Source: a virus. Taken from it: a stretch of 23,713 nucleotides of DNA. The DNA lies in IMG/VR virus record IMGVR_UViG_3300031951_001208, positions 1 through 23,713 of that record; one strand, given 5' to 3'. The stretch's first letter is position 1, and each line of letters begins with the position of its first letter. Made by a program: the position numbers and the translations under genes. Positions 1 to 6,997 of this stretch are shown here, piece after piece. The notes beneath the pieces are model-generated. The model had not been told where the DNA came from. It was given only the letters and a program-made list of their open reading frames with translations, and searched no databases.

Positions 1-111
1 GGCCCGTTCAGTATTCGGGCGAAGGCTCCGGTACTGCCTGCGTTCACCGCTGCCGACGCTGGCAAGACTCTTGCCATCAACCCTGCCGGTAACGGCTTCG
101 TGTGGAAGTAA
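1..111 (+). CDS. C-terminus of a phage tail/fibre-type structural protein (partial)
   Basis: The frame is open from base 1 and stops with TAA at 109-111, giving the last 36 residues of a protein that begins upstream of the window. It ends GKTLAINPAGNGFVWK. This 'GK.L.VN..G.GF.W' ending is common at the C-terminus of phage tail-fibre and baseplate appendage proteins, so a structural role is likely. The next gene starts 10 bases later behind its own AAGGAG site, which fits one structural operon. Only the tail is visible, so the exact protein cannot be named. Confidence 0.75.
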   Translation, partial: GPFSIRAKAPVLPAFTAADAGKTLAINPAGNGFVWK

Positions 112-121
112 GGAGTAGCAG

Positions 122-1459
122 ATGACAAGGCAGCACACTGGGGCTAGTTCAGGGATTGTCCTAGACATCCCTGAACTGACTGACAGGCGGGACATCGAAG
201 TCGCTTTCATGGACTTCGCTGACAGCATTCCAGCGTACCCGTCGGTGCGGCTGAACGTTGTCACTGTCACTGGGGATACCGCTGGTGCGGTTCAGGCGGC
301 GTACTTCTACAACGGTGCGAACCCCATCAACGTCAGCCTCCCCGCCAACCCTGCGGATGGCGACCGTGTCGTCGTGTATCAGGCTGGTAGTGGCAAGGTC
401 ACGTACACAAACACTGGCAATGTGGGTGGTGGGCTCCCGGATACGGGTGCCCAGTTCGGCATCTGTACTGCGGTGTTTGTGAACGGAAGTTGGTGGTTCA
501 CCCCTTTTGGGTATAGCGGTACGCTACCCACCACCCCTGTGGGTGGTGACCACACCGTTGATGGTGCTCCGGGTGGAGCACCGGGTGGGAAGACGTACCG
601 CTACCACATCTACACTTCCGTTGGCCCTGCGTCGTTCACCTCGGTGGTGCCTGCAACGATGGTGGTTGAGGCCTTCGCTCTGGCTGGTGGCTCTCCGGGC
701 ACTGCGGGTGACACCATCCAGCCCGGTACGCCGGGCCGTGCGGGTGACACGTTCGACTGGACTCTTCAGGACTGCGACCAGTACATCCCTGTGCCCATCT
801 TCGTGGGTGGCAGCGGTCAGGATTCGCAGTGTGACGCTCTGGTTGCTTTCTCGGATCAGGGTCCTGACGTTCCGATTCAGGTTGACGCTGACTTCGCTGT
901 TGCACTGGGGAAGATCGGGCTATCCTCGTACATCGGTGGGCTGGGCGTGACCAATGCTGGTCCCGCCGAGGGTTCACTGAAGGGGCAGGGCGGTGGTGCT
1001 GGATACCAGCGTCGGGCGTCTTACGCCCAGTCGTCGTATGTTCATTCGTGGACGACGGGTGGGTCATACAACTACGATTGCTCGTATGGGGCGAGGGCTG
1101 AGACGTACCAGTCTGGGACGAACAGTGTCACCCATGTGGGTGACCCGTGCGTGGGTGGTCAGTGTCCTCCCGGTTGGAGTTGCGTGGACAAGGGGCTTAC
1201 CGCCGGGCACCACTGCGTCACCACCACGCATGACCCCATCTACTCAACCCGCTACCACTGCGACAATGGTGGCTCCTTGTCGGGGACGACGTGCGTCAAG
1301 ACGTGTACTGGCAGCAACACGCAGCATCATTCTGAGACTCGCTGGCATGATTGCCAAGCGGAATATGTTGCAGATGACAACCGACAATGTGTCGATGTCC
1401 GTTCAATTTCAGGAGGTCCCGGTGCACCCGGACTTGTCGCTATCCGTTACCCGTTCTAG
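122..1459 (+). CDS. Glycine-rich adhesin-like minor tail protein with cysteine-rich insert
   Basis: This 445-residue protein starts at ATG 122 behind AAGGAG with 6-base spacing. The N-terminal 130 residues look like beta-rich tail-tip sequence. The middle and end carry glycine-rich stretches (around residues 140-155, 185-210 and 285-300) and it finishes GGPGAPGLVAIRYPF, the usual ending of glycine-rich phage adhesins and receptor-binding tail proteins. Between residues 320 and 423 lies an unusual insert with ten cysteines, including C-x4-C-x5-C spacing in the piece CVGGQCPPGWSC, many histidines, and an EGF- or knottin-like appearance. I infer a host-surface-binding tail protein whose cysteine-rich loop is an exposed, probably fast-evolving tip. 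The family assignment rests on composition and the C-terminal motif only. Confidence 0.75.
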   Translation: MTRQHTGASSGIVLDIPELTDRRDIEVAFMDFADSIPAYPSVRLNVVTVTGDTAGAVQAAYFYNGANPINVSLPANPADGDRVVVYQAGSGKVTYTNTGNVGGGLPDTGAQFGICTAVFVNGSWWFTPFGYSGTLPTTPVGGDHTVDGAPGGAPGGKTYRYHIYTSVGPASFTSVVPATMVVEAFALAGGSPGTAGDTIQPGTPGRAGDTFDWTLQDCDQYIPVPIFVGGSGQDSQCDALVAFSDQGPDVPIQVDADFAVALGKIGLSSYIGGLGVTNAGPAEGSLKGQGGGAGYQRRASYAQSSYVHSWTTGGSYNYDCSYGARAETYQSGTNSVTHVGDPCVGGQCPPGWSCVDKGLTAGHHCVTTTHDPIYSTRYHCDNGGSLSGTTCVKTCTGSNTQHHSETRWHDCQAEYVADDNRQCVDVRSISGGPGAPGLVAIRYPF

Positions 1460-1589
1460 TGAACGGCTAGAGATCTGCCGTGAATGCCCACGGTTCTTCA
1501 AGCCCACCGCCTCCTGTAAGGAGTGCGGCTGCTTCATGAGAGTGAAGACGTTGCTCGCCGACGCGACATGCCCACTGGAGAAATGGTGA
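1422..1589 (+). CDS. Small four-cysteine phage protein (CxxC / CKECGCFM type)
   Basis: This is a 55-residue protein. GTG 1422 is chosen because a perfect AGGAGG (1411-1416) sits 5 bases upstream; an ATG at 1395 in the same frame has no such site. The gene overlaps the end of the tail gene by 38 bases. The sequence has C-x2-C (ICRECPRF) followed by CKECGCFMRVK and ends CPLEKW. This layout, a double CxxC unit with GCFM..K and a terminal CP..KW, is that of a short conserved phage protein found beside structural genes in many tailed phages. It probably binds zinc; its role is unknown. Confidence 0.8.
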   Translation: MHPDLSLSVTRSSERLEICRECPRFFKPTASCKECGCFMRVKTLLADATCPLEKW

Positions 1590-1894
1590 TCAAGCACTCA
1601 CGCATCGGTGTTCCCTTCCTGTGTGACGGGGAAGACGAGATCATTCCCCTGTCGTACGCGCATGAGGGTGACCTCGTGTTCACCCTTGTCAGCAACCCCG
1701 GCCTTGCTGAGGAACTGATGTTCGACATCAAGAAGGCGGTCGAGGTCCTGTCAGGACTCGACGCCACCATCCCTGACGGTGAGTGGATGAACGAGTTCAA
1801 CGCCCTGCTCCTGATCAACGAGTTCACGACACCGCTGCATGTCATAGCCAAGGCACGGGAAGCCGCTGCCCGCATCCAAGGAGAGAACCAGTGA
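1583..1894 (+). CDS. Hypothetical protein, 103 aa, in the tail operon
   Basis: ATG 1583 overlaps the stop of the preceding gene (TGA 1587-1589), and GTG 1586 is an equally good start because GGAG (1577-1580) is then 5 bases away. Longer in-frame starts upstream would run inside the previous gene. The product is acidic and mainly helical in its second half, ending in a run of alanines and charged residues, with no motif I recognise. It ends in a GTGA overlap with the next gene, so the two are probably translationally coupled. It could be a tail-assembly or chaperone-type protein, but nothing in the sequence proves it. Confidence 0.7.
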   Translation: MVIKHSRIGVPFLCDGEDEIIPLSYAHEGDLVFTLVSNPGLAEELMFDIKKAVEVLSGLDATIPDGEWMNEFNALLLINEFTTPLHVIAKAREAAARIQGENQ

Positions 1895-2154
1895 GTAACT
1901 GCACCTCTGGCTGCAAGACGAAGGACCACGCCACCTACGGCGAGTGCCTCGCATCGAAGAGCCCGGTGTCGAAGAACAGCACCCAGTCTCAGGACAGGCT
2001 GTACAGCATGGAGCAGCGCAACGCGCAGGAGATCAACGAGTACAAGGCAGCGCGGGCGCAGGGCATCCAGCCTGCGACCACGCAGTTGAAGGACATCCGT
2101 AAGGCCGTCAGCGCCAGCCAGAAGGCTGACGCCCCCCTCACCCTGAGGTCGTAG
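1891..2154 (+). CDS. Small cysteine-containing hypothetical protein, 87 aa
   Basis: Start GTG 1891 overlaps the upstream TGA (GTGA) and has AAGGAGA at 1878-1884. The N-terminus reads NCTSGCKTKDHATYGECLAS, with three cysteines in 16 residues, followed by a charged, glutamine-rich helical stretch that probably forms a coiled coil. Small proteins with a C-x3-C...DH..Y.EC start occur in actinobacteriophage structural operons, without a known function. A longer open frame from ATG 1783 lies inside the previous gene and is rejected. Confidence 0.7.
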   Translation: MSNCTSGCKTKDHATYGECLASKSPVSKNSTQSQDRLYSMEQRNAQEINEYKAARAQGIQPATTQLKDIRKAVSASQKADAPLTLRS

Positions 2155-2158
2155 CATC

Positions 2159-3064
2159 ATGATTACAACCACTTTCGGGGAGATGGTCGATGAGACTCTC
2201 GGCTACCTCCGGTCGTTCGTTCGAGATCAGGAACTGTCTACCCATCTGACGTCAGTTGTTCCGCACAATGCGTTCCGCATCGAGGTGGCTGACGGGACAG
2301 TCGTCAGCCGTGGTCGTGTTGAGATCGGTGAGGAACTGATCTGGATTGACAAGGTCGACAAGTCAACTGGCATCGCCGAGATCCCACCGTATGGGCGTGG
2401 CATGGATGGGACGAACCCTGCTCAGCATGAGCCGGGTACACGGGTCGTGAACTCTCCCCTGTACCCGCGCAAGATGGTGAAGGACACACTGAATCAGGCG
2501 ATCCGTCAGATTGGTGCCACCTTGTACGGGGTGGAGACCGTCGAAGTGACCGCTAAGTCAAACGACTTCAAGTACGAGATGCCGCAGGAGACTCGGGAGA
2601 TCCTCTCGGTCACCATGTCAGACACCACTGGCTATGCCAGTGATGTCGTGCACTTGCGGGACTACACGTTCGACAAGCAGGCACCGCTGCTGGATGGTAT
2701 CTCCACTGGCAAGGCCCTGTACCTGTACGACGGGTGGATCGGCTACCCGGCTCGGTTGAAGATCACGTTCAGCAGGGATCCTCTCCCGCTGTACCAGCCT
2801 TTCCAGTTCTTCTCGGAGACTCGACTGCCAGATTCAGCGTCGGACCTTCCGGTCCTCGCTGCGGCTGCACGCCTGCTGGCTGCGTCTGACACGTACGACA
2901 TCCAGACCCGCTCAGTGGAGGCGAACACTCTCGACTCCAAGGTGAGTTCGACGGCTGCACAGCAGCAGTCGAAGTACCTTCAGGCGCTGTACATGCAGCG
3001 GCTGGAGGAGGAGAAGTTGCGCCTGTTGAACACGTACTCGAACCGTACCCACTACCAGAGGTGA
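2159..3064 (+). CDS. Neck/tail structural protein (adaptor-like), 301 aa
   Basis: Start ATG 2159 has GAGGT about 9 bases upstream. Residues 40-105 form a beta-rich module with an 'IGEELIWID...YGRGMDGTNPAQHEPGTRV' pattern, the 'RG..GT.a..H..G..V' signature seen in many virion proteins; the gene that follows repeats the same signature. Residues 105-200 look like a second beta domain. Residues 225-295 are strongly helical (LPVLAAAARLLAAS, then a Q/L/E-rich coil), as in proteins that dock in rings at the head-tail junction or tail tube. It is certainly a virion gene by context. Whether it is a neck adaptor or baseplate part is open. Confidence 0.7.
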   Translation: MITTTFGEMVDETLGYLRSFVRDQELSTHLTSVVPHNAFRIEVADGTVVSRGRVEIGEELIWIDKVDKSTGIAEIPPYGRGMDGTNPAQHEPGTRVVNSPLYPRKMVKDTLNQAIRQIGATLYGVETVEVTAKSNDFKYEMPQETREILSVTMSDTTGYASDVVHLRDYTFDKQAPLLDGISTGKALYLYDGWIGYPARLKITFSRDPLPLYQPFQFFSETRLPDSASDLPVLAAAARLLAASDTYDIQTRSVEANTLDSKVSSTAAQQQSKYLQALYMQRLEEEKLRLLNTYSNRTHYQR

Positions 3065-3068
3065 AGTG

Positions 3069-3437
3069 ATGGCTGCTCCGCACAACTACTCCAACACTGC
3101 TGTCGAGACCGAACTGACAGTGGATCTCGATGGCACCGCCACGGAGATCACTGTCGCCAAGTCAACGGGCTTCCCTTCGGTTCCGTTCACCCTGATCCTT
3201 AGCCCTGATGCCTCGAACGAGGAGGGCGTGCTGGTCACTGGCGCTATCAGTGCGACACGGTTCACTGTGCTGCGTGGGTACGACGGGTACACGGCTCTGC
3301 CGCATGGCACTGGGTCGAAGGTGAAGCACGGCGTGCTGGCTGAGGACTTCCGCCTCGCCAGCAGGGCTGCTCATCGGTTCGATGGTGTCACCGTGGTGAC
3401 GAAGGAAGCCGACACGTGGGGTGACCTTCTGTCATGA
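3069..3437 (+). CDS. Small tail/baseplate-type protein, 122 aa
   Basis: ATG 3069 is preferred: GAGGTG (3058-3063) is 5 bases upstream, whereas the adjacent in-frame GTG 3066 has almost no spacing. Residues 15-95 carry the beta pattern 'EITVAKSTGFP...EGVLVTG...TVLRGYDGYTALPHGTGSKVKHG', closely resembling the module in the 301-residue protein upstream, so the two may share a fold. The C-terminus (FRLASRAAHRF) is helical. The stop overlaps the next start as ATGA, so this gene is coupled to the 639-residue protein gene behind it. Confidence 0.7.
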   Translation: MAAPHNYSNTAVETELTVDLDGTATEITVAKSTGFPSVPFTLILSPDASNEEGVLVTGAISATRFTVLRGYDGYTALPHGTGSKVKHGVLAEDFRLASRAAHRFDGVTVVTKEADTWGDLLS

Positions 3438-5353
3438 GCCTGATGAAGTGGCGTAACGATGAGATTCACGGCGTCCCACATCCTCTCGGCTCCCCTCTTG
3501 GTGATGACCTCGCCTATGAAGACAACCCTGACACGGACTGGGCGTACTCGATTGGCGGGATCCACTTCCTGTCGGCTGCTTCCGACAACTACCCGTATCA
3601 GAGGCAGTTGACGAAACTGGTCAAGGACCAGTTCGACACGAGCGACAACCCCGGCGACAACAGCCTTGAAGGCTGGTGGGTCCGGTCGCAGTCTGACTGG
3701 TCGCTCGGTTCGGATCAGTTGTTCATGGAGTCAATGAGCGATGACACTGTCTCCCGCCGTTTCTGGAAGTCTGCGGGGATGGACGTGTTCACACGTCCCG
3801 GTGAGATGTCCCTGCTGCCAAGGATGGAGATGTTCGACCTGTCTGCGGCTGGCCTGCCAGCGTCAGCGGTGAAGGGCTCGATGGCTGTGTCGAAGGACGC
3901 AGTGTTCATCTCCTACGGCACGAAGGTGGTGAAGGTTCAGGGCACCAGTGTCACGGCGATCACTGCCAGTGGCGTGGTACAGGGACTGACTATCGCTGGT
4001 GACCATCTGCTGATTGAACTGCCGACGGTGGTGCAGACCACTCCGCTTGCCGCGTTCACTACACCGACTGATGCGTTCACCAACGTGGTGAACCCGAAGA
4101 CGTGGTGGGTGAAGTCCCGCTGCATGGTGTCGAGTGGGCAGACGATGTACGAGATCCCCGGTGCACTGGGTGGGGCAGCGGTTGACGTGACCAAGTCAAC
4201 GGTGAAGTTCGACATGGGTGACCCGTCGTGGGTGTGGACTGGTGTGGCCTCCGGCCCTCAGGAGATCCTGTTCTCTGGGTACGGTGACGCTGGTTCGTCG
4301 ATCCTTGCAACTGTCCTCGACAACGAGGGCAAGTTGCCTACGCTGAGTGCACTGCTGACGGTCGCAGAGTTCCCTGCCACTGAGCGGGTTGAGGACATCG
4401 CCACGTATCTGGGTACGTACATCGCTATTTCCACGTCGGCTGGCATTCGTGTCGGTCAGTTGGTGGATCGCGGCGGTGTGCAGTACGGCCCTCTACTGGG
4501 TTCTCCGGTGTCGGCGACGCATGACGGTGGCTTCTCCATGTTCGACAGGTTCGTGGCGTACCCGACGGCTGATGCCGGGGACGGCAGGCCCGGCATCGTG
4601 CTGGTCGACTTGTCGGAGATCGGTGAGGATGGTCGTGCACCGTGGGCTAACTGGCTTCGCCTCCCTGCTGGGTCGGCGTCGGTGGACGCTGCGGTGGTGA
4701 CTGGCCCTAGGGCTGCGTTCATGATGGATCATGCTGGCAACCTGTGGCACGCCAGTGCCACGGTGCTGGACAAGGGGTGGCTGGACACCAGTCAGATCCG
4801 GTTCGGCACGTGGGAGGGCAAGACGTTCGAGAGCGTGAAGGTGATCCTCTCCTCCAATCCGGGCGGTAGTGTCGAGGTGTCGTCGCTGTCACCTGAGTGG
4901 AAGCCGGTCAGCCTTGGCACGGTGGTGACGGGGATGGGCACGGAGGCGAAGTTCGACGTGGGCGCCCGGCATTCTACTTCCAGCATGGCGGTCAGGTTTG
5001 ACGTGCAGCCCGATGGGGCTGGCACTCTGGCTCCGGTGATCACTGCGTGGTCGATGAAGGCTTGGCCTACGTCCGATAATCGGGGCGAGACTGTGCTTCT
5101 CCCGCTGCTGAACTTCGACTTCGAGAGGGACACCTTCGGTGTCCCGTCCGGGTACGAGGGCAGGGCGGCGAAGCGGTGGCAGGATCTGGTGAAGCGGCTG
5201 ACTTCCGGTCGAACGATCCTTGTTGAGGAACGGGCGTCGGGGATGGTGTACACGGGGATCACTGAGGATGCGTCGTTCACTCAGGTGGCACCGCCTACCC
5301 GTGCAAGCGGGTTCGGCGGGATCGTTCAGATCTCGTTCAGGACGACGCGGTGA
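3434..5353 (+). CDS. Large beta-rich minor tail / nozzle-type protein, 639 aa
   Basis: Start ATG 3434 overlaps the previous stop (ATGA). It is the largest gene in the window. After a 60-residue N-terminus, residues 110-480 show repeated short beta strands separated by glycine and aspartate turns (for example DAVFISYGTKVVKV, RFVAYPTADAG, AAFMMDHAGNLWHAS), reminiscent of a beta-propeller. The last 120 residues form a separate domain (LLPLLNFDFERDTFG...GRTILVEER...GGIVQISFRTT) of the kind that ends many tail-tip proteins. A propeller-containing tail nozzle (podovirus type) or a baseplate hub (siphovirus type) are both possible. Context makes a virion role near certain; the precise part is not decided. 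Confidence 0.72.
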   Translation: MSLMKWRNDEIHGVPHPLGSPLGDDLAYEDNPDTDWAYSIGGIHFLSAASDNYPYQRQLTKLVKDQFDTSDNPGDNSLEGWWVRSQSDWSLGSDQLFMESMSDDTVSRRFWKSAGMDVFTRPGEMSLLPRMEMFDLSAAGLPASAVKGSMAVSKDAVFISYGTKVVKVQGTSVTAITASGVVQGLTIAGDHLLIELPTVVQTTPLAAFTTPTDAFTNVVNPKTWWVKSRCMVSSGQTMYEIPGALGGAAVDVTKSTVKFDMGDPSWVWTGVASGPQEILFSGYGDAGSSILATVLDNEGKLPTLSALLTVAEFPATERVEDIATYLGTYIAISTSAGIRVGQLVDRGGVQYGPLLGSPVSATHDGGFSMFDRFVAYPTADAGDGRPGIVLVDLSEIGEDGRAPWANWLRLPAGSASVDAAVVTGPRAAFMMDHAGNLWHASATVLDKGWLDTSQIRFGTWEGKTFESVKVILSSNPGGSVEVSSLSPEWKPVSLGTVVTGMGTEAKFDVGARHSTSSMAVRFDVQPDGAGTLAPVITAWSMKAWPTSDNRGETVLLPLLNFDFERDTFGVPSGYEGRAAKRWQDLVKRLTSGRTILVEERASGMVYTGITEDASFTQVAPPTRASGFGGIVQISFRTTR

Positions 5354-5544
5354 CGTACCCACTGGGGCCGGGTGATACGGGATCCCGTATCGCTATGGCG
5401 AAGGTGAAGTTGGGGATCCCCCCGTACACGGAGGAGTGGACGGAGGACCTCACGTACAGGATCCGGGGCTTCCAAGCCCTGCGCGGGATGGAAGTGACGG
5501 GTTTGCTGGAGCCGGAGGTGCTCGAAGCGCTCGAAAGCATGTAA
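5350..5544 (+). CDS. Stand-alone peptidoglycan-binding-like domain protein, 64 aa
   Basis: The start is GTG 5350, overlapping the TGA of the large tail gene (GTGA). The entire protein matches the layout of a PG_binding_1 repeat: 'GPGDTGSRIAMAKVKLG' (the GD.G..V..lQ..L helix), then 'DLTYRIRGFQALRGMEVTGLLEPEVLEAL' (the T...v..FQ..rGL.v.G...p.t...L half). Such domains normally sit on cell-wall hydrolases; here there is no attached catalytic domain. It may be a small virion protein that holds the tail to the wall, or the binding half of a split lysin. It is the last gene before a strong terminator. Confidence 0.72.
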   Translation: MTYPLGPGDTGSRIAMAKVKLGIPPYTEEWTEDLTYRIRGFQALRGMEVTGLLEPEVLEALESM

Positions 5545-5574
5545 ACGCTTAGCGCCCTAGGACGGGCGTAGTTA

Positions 5575-5610
5575 GGGGAGGGGTACTTATGGTACCCCTC
5601 CCCGCTTTTC
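5575..5610 (+). terminator. Rho-independent-type terminator closing the structural operon
   Basis: Perfect 12-bp stem GGGGAGGGGTAC (5575-5586) and GTACCCCTCCCC (5592-5603) with a 5-base loop, followed by GCTTTTC. The T-tract lies on the + strand side only, so it should stop rightward transcription from the tail genes before the convergent integrase gene. Confidence 0.88.
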
Positions 5611-5645
5611 GTGCGTTGTAGGCCCCTTCTAGGGCTTCCTAGGGG

Positions 5646-6623
5646 CTATCCAGCCACTTGGTGCAGTGCGACAACACCGGAATCAGCCAGCGAGGGGAAC
5701 ATGGACAGGCCCCGTGTCTCCTTGTCCCGCACCTCACGGTCTACTGTCAGCCCAAGGTAGCGTTCCGTCATGGTGGAGGAGGAGTGGTGCAGCCACGTCT
5801 GCACCTGCCTGAGTGCACCGTCGTAGCCCTTCGCCGACAGTTCGTCGAACAGGGCACGGGCACTGCTCCGGCGGAGCAGATGCATACCCGTCCAGTCCTG
5901 AGGGACCCAGCCAGCACGGCGCAGGGTGCGCTTCACCAGATCCTCAGGCTTGGAGACCACCGACGTGGGGCACAGTTCCCACTGCTGGAACCCAACAGAC
6001 CTGTACGACGGGACGAGGACGTGGTCAGGCCGGAGGGGTCCGACCTCCCTTGTGTACGCTGTCAGCCAGCGGCGGGATTCACGGTCCAACTCCACACTGA
6101 TCGGGATGCGGTCGGTCTCCTTCGTCTTGAACACGGTCACCGACAGGTACCCGGACTGGAGGTCGAGGTCGCGGACCCGCAGGGCCTTGACCTCGGACTG
6201 ACGGCCCATCGTGTACAGGCCCAGTGCCATCAGGTAGCGGTCACGAGGGTTCTCAGCCGCATCCAACACAGCCGGGAACAGGGACAGCGGGATCATGTCC
6301 CGCTGCTTCGGGGGATCCTTGCGGTAGCGACGACCAGCAACCGGGTTCTGCTCAGGACGCATGTACTCACGGGCACGACACCACTTCGAGAACGCCGACA
6401 GGGTGGAGACGTACTCGTTGAGGGAGCCGGGCGCTAGCCCGCGCTCCGTCTCGCACGCCATCACCACGTCAACATGGCTGGCGGTCATCGAGGCGACCTC
6501 GATGTCCCCGGTGATCGACAGGACTCGGGTCAGCAGGTGGTGATTGTTCTTCACGGTGTTGGCCGCGTACCCGTCAGCCTGACGGGAGACGCGGAACATC
6601 TGGATGGCTTCACTCAGCATCAT
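5646..6623 (-). CDS. Tyrosine recombinase integrase, 325 aa
   Basis: This enzyme would integrate the phage into the host chromosome and, with an excisionase, excise it. ATG 6623 is chosen because AAGGAG lies 6 bases upstream. A longer frame reaching 6728 would translate the CACCCATC tandem repeat and is unlikely. Residues 1-90 form the helical SAM-like core-binding domain. The catalytic domain shows Arg141 (MGRQSE), a lysine at 166 or 168 in the beta hairpin (FKTKETDRIPI), His248-x2-Arg251 (HLLRRSSA), His279/280 (WLHHSSSTM) and nucleophile Tyr289 (ERYLG). All catalytic positions are present, so it should be active. There is no recognisable N-terminal arm-binding domain, so it is at the short end for a phage integrase. 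It converges on the structural operon. Confidence 0.93.
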   Translation of the reverse strand: MMLSEAIQMFRVSRQADGYAANTVKNNHHLLTRVLSITGDIEVASMTASHVDVVMACETERGLAPGSLNEYVSTLSAFSKWCRAREYMRPEQNPVAGRRYRKDPPKQRDMIPLSLFPAVLDAAENPRDRYLMALGLYTMGRQSEVKALRVRDLDLQSGYLSVTVFKTKETDRIPISVELDRESRRWLTAYTREVGPLRPDHVLVPSYRSVGFQQWELCPTSVVSKPEDLVKRTLRRAGWVPQDWTGMHLLRRSSARALFDELSAKGYDGALRQVQTWLHHSSSTMTERYLGLTVDREVRDKETRGLSMFPSLADSGVVALHQVAG

Positions 6624-6687
6624 GGCTGGCTCCTTCACGGGTGTAAGGTGCTCCACGATACCAGTGGCCCTAGACCATGAAGGGTGA

Positions 6688-6708
6688 ACGGGGCTCTCAC
6701 GGCCCCGT
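6688..6708. repeat. Hairpin-forming inverted repeat upstream of integrase
   Basis: ACGGGGC (6688-6694) pairs with GCCCCGT (6702-6708) around a 7-base loop. It lies about 65 bases upstream of the integrase start, in its probable leader. There is no T-tract in either direction, so an operator or mRNA-structure role is more likely than a terminator. Confidence 0.5.
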
Positions 6709-6710
6709 CC

Positions 6711-6734
6711 ACCCATCCACCCATCCACCCATCA
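6711..6734. repeat. Three tandem copies of an 8-base unit (ACCCATCC)
   Basis: ACCCATCC occurs at 6711-6718 and 6719-6726, with ACCCATCA at 6727-6734. It directly abuts the left arm of the long inverted repeat. Short tandem iterons next to an integrase gene can be protein-binding arm sites, but no function is shown by the sequence itself. Confidence 0.7.
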
Positions 6735-6814
6735 TTCCCGGATCCCTGAGGAGAAAGGCCCCCCCTACCCCCCCAACAGGTAGGAGAGACCTTCACCCCT
6801 CAGGGATCCCGGAA
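6735..6814. repeat. Long inverted repeat, 17-bp arms, in the int-replication control region
   Basis: The left arm at 6735-6751 and the right arm at 6798-6814 are reverse complements at 16 of 17 positions, sharing CCTCAGGGATCC. The 46 bases between them are C-rich. Arms this long and this similar are unlikely by chance. The spacing suggests two binding sites for one protein (operator pair, or integrase/excisionase arm sites) rather than a tight hairpin. Confidence 0.75.
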
Positions 6815-6861
6815 CGTTCCCGTCACCCGTCTGGAGGTTCGACCCCCGCGGCAAGCCGCTC

Positions 6862-6870
6862 TGCTATCGT
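6862..6870 (+). promoter_or_regulatory. Candidate rightward promoter (extended -10) of the replication operon
   Basis: TGC-TATCGT is an extended -10 element (TGn plus a -10 hexamer). The wider string TCTGCTATCGT matches TCTGCTATNNT found upstream of three genes in the leftward arm, which supports it as a real promoter. No good -35 hexamer is seen at 16-18 bases. It lies about 130 bases before the GTG of the first gene of the operon. Confidence 0.5.
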
Positions 6871-6880
6871 GATGGGTGAA

Positions 6881-6899
6881 TCGCGTCGTGGCAACGCGA
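6881..6899. repeat. Short inverted repeat just downstream of the rightward promoter
   Basis: TCGCGT (6881-6886) and ACGCGA (6894-6899) flank a 7-base centre. Lying 10-30 bases after the candidate -10 element, it would straddle the start of the transcript and could be an operator or a 5' leader hairpin. Confidence 0.5.
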
Positions 6900-6997
6900 C
6901 ACGCCGTGAAAGACCCAGACTTTGTCAGGCCGTGGTGCTACGGTGAGATCAACCGGGACACCACCGCCCTCCGCCCCAGAACCAAGGAGCCCCAAGC

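Larger units (their letters stand above)
6624..6997. other. Gene-free control region between integrase and replication operon
   Basis: These 374 bases separate two divergent genes and hold no convincing reading frame. From left to right: a 7-bp hairpin (6688-6708), three tandem 8-base repeats (6711-6734), a 17-bp inverted repeat with a 46-base centre (6735-6814), a T-arm-like string (GGTTCGACCCC, 6836-6846), an extended -10 element (6862-6870), a second inverted repeat (6881-6899) and AAGGAG before GTG 6998. It is a natural place for the int/early promoters, operators and possibly attP. No repressor or excisionase gene is seen in it. Confidence 0.7.

Noticed and set aside
5658-6437. 259-codon plus-strand frame opposite the integrase
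   Set aside because: The integrase has all catalytic residues and a good start; the plus frame has no motif or ribosome site.
6624-6728. Longer integrase N-terminus reading through the tandem repeat
   Set aside because: ATG 6623 has AAGGAG at 6 bases; the extension encodes repeat-derived residues with no similarity to integrase domains.
6836-6860. Possible tRNA gene suggested by GGTTCGACCCC
   Set aside because: The flanking bases do not form a T stem, and no anticodon arm or acceptor stem is present. At most it is a tRNA-like attachment core.
6872-6949. 25-codon basic frame after the rightward promoter
   Set aside because: It has no ribosome site, starts almost at the expected transcript start and is arginine-rich shadow-like sequence.
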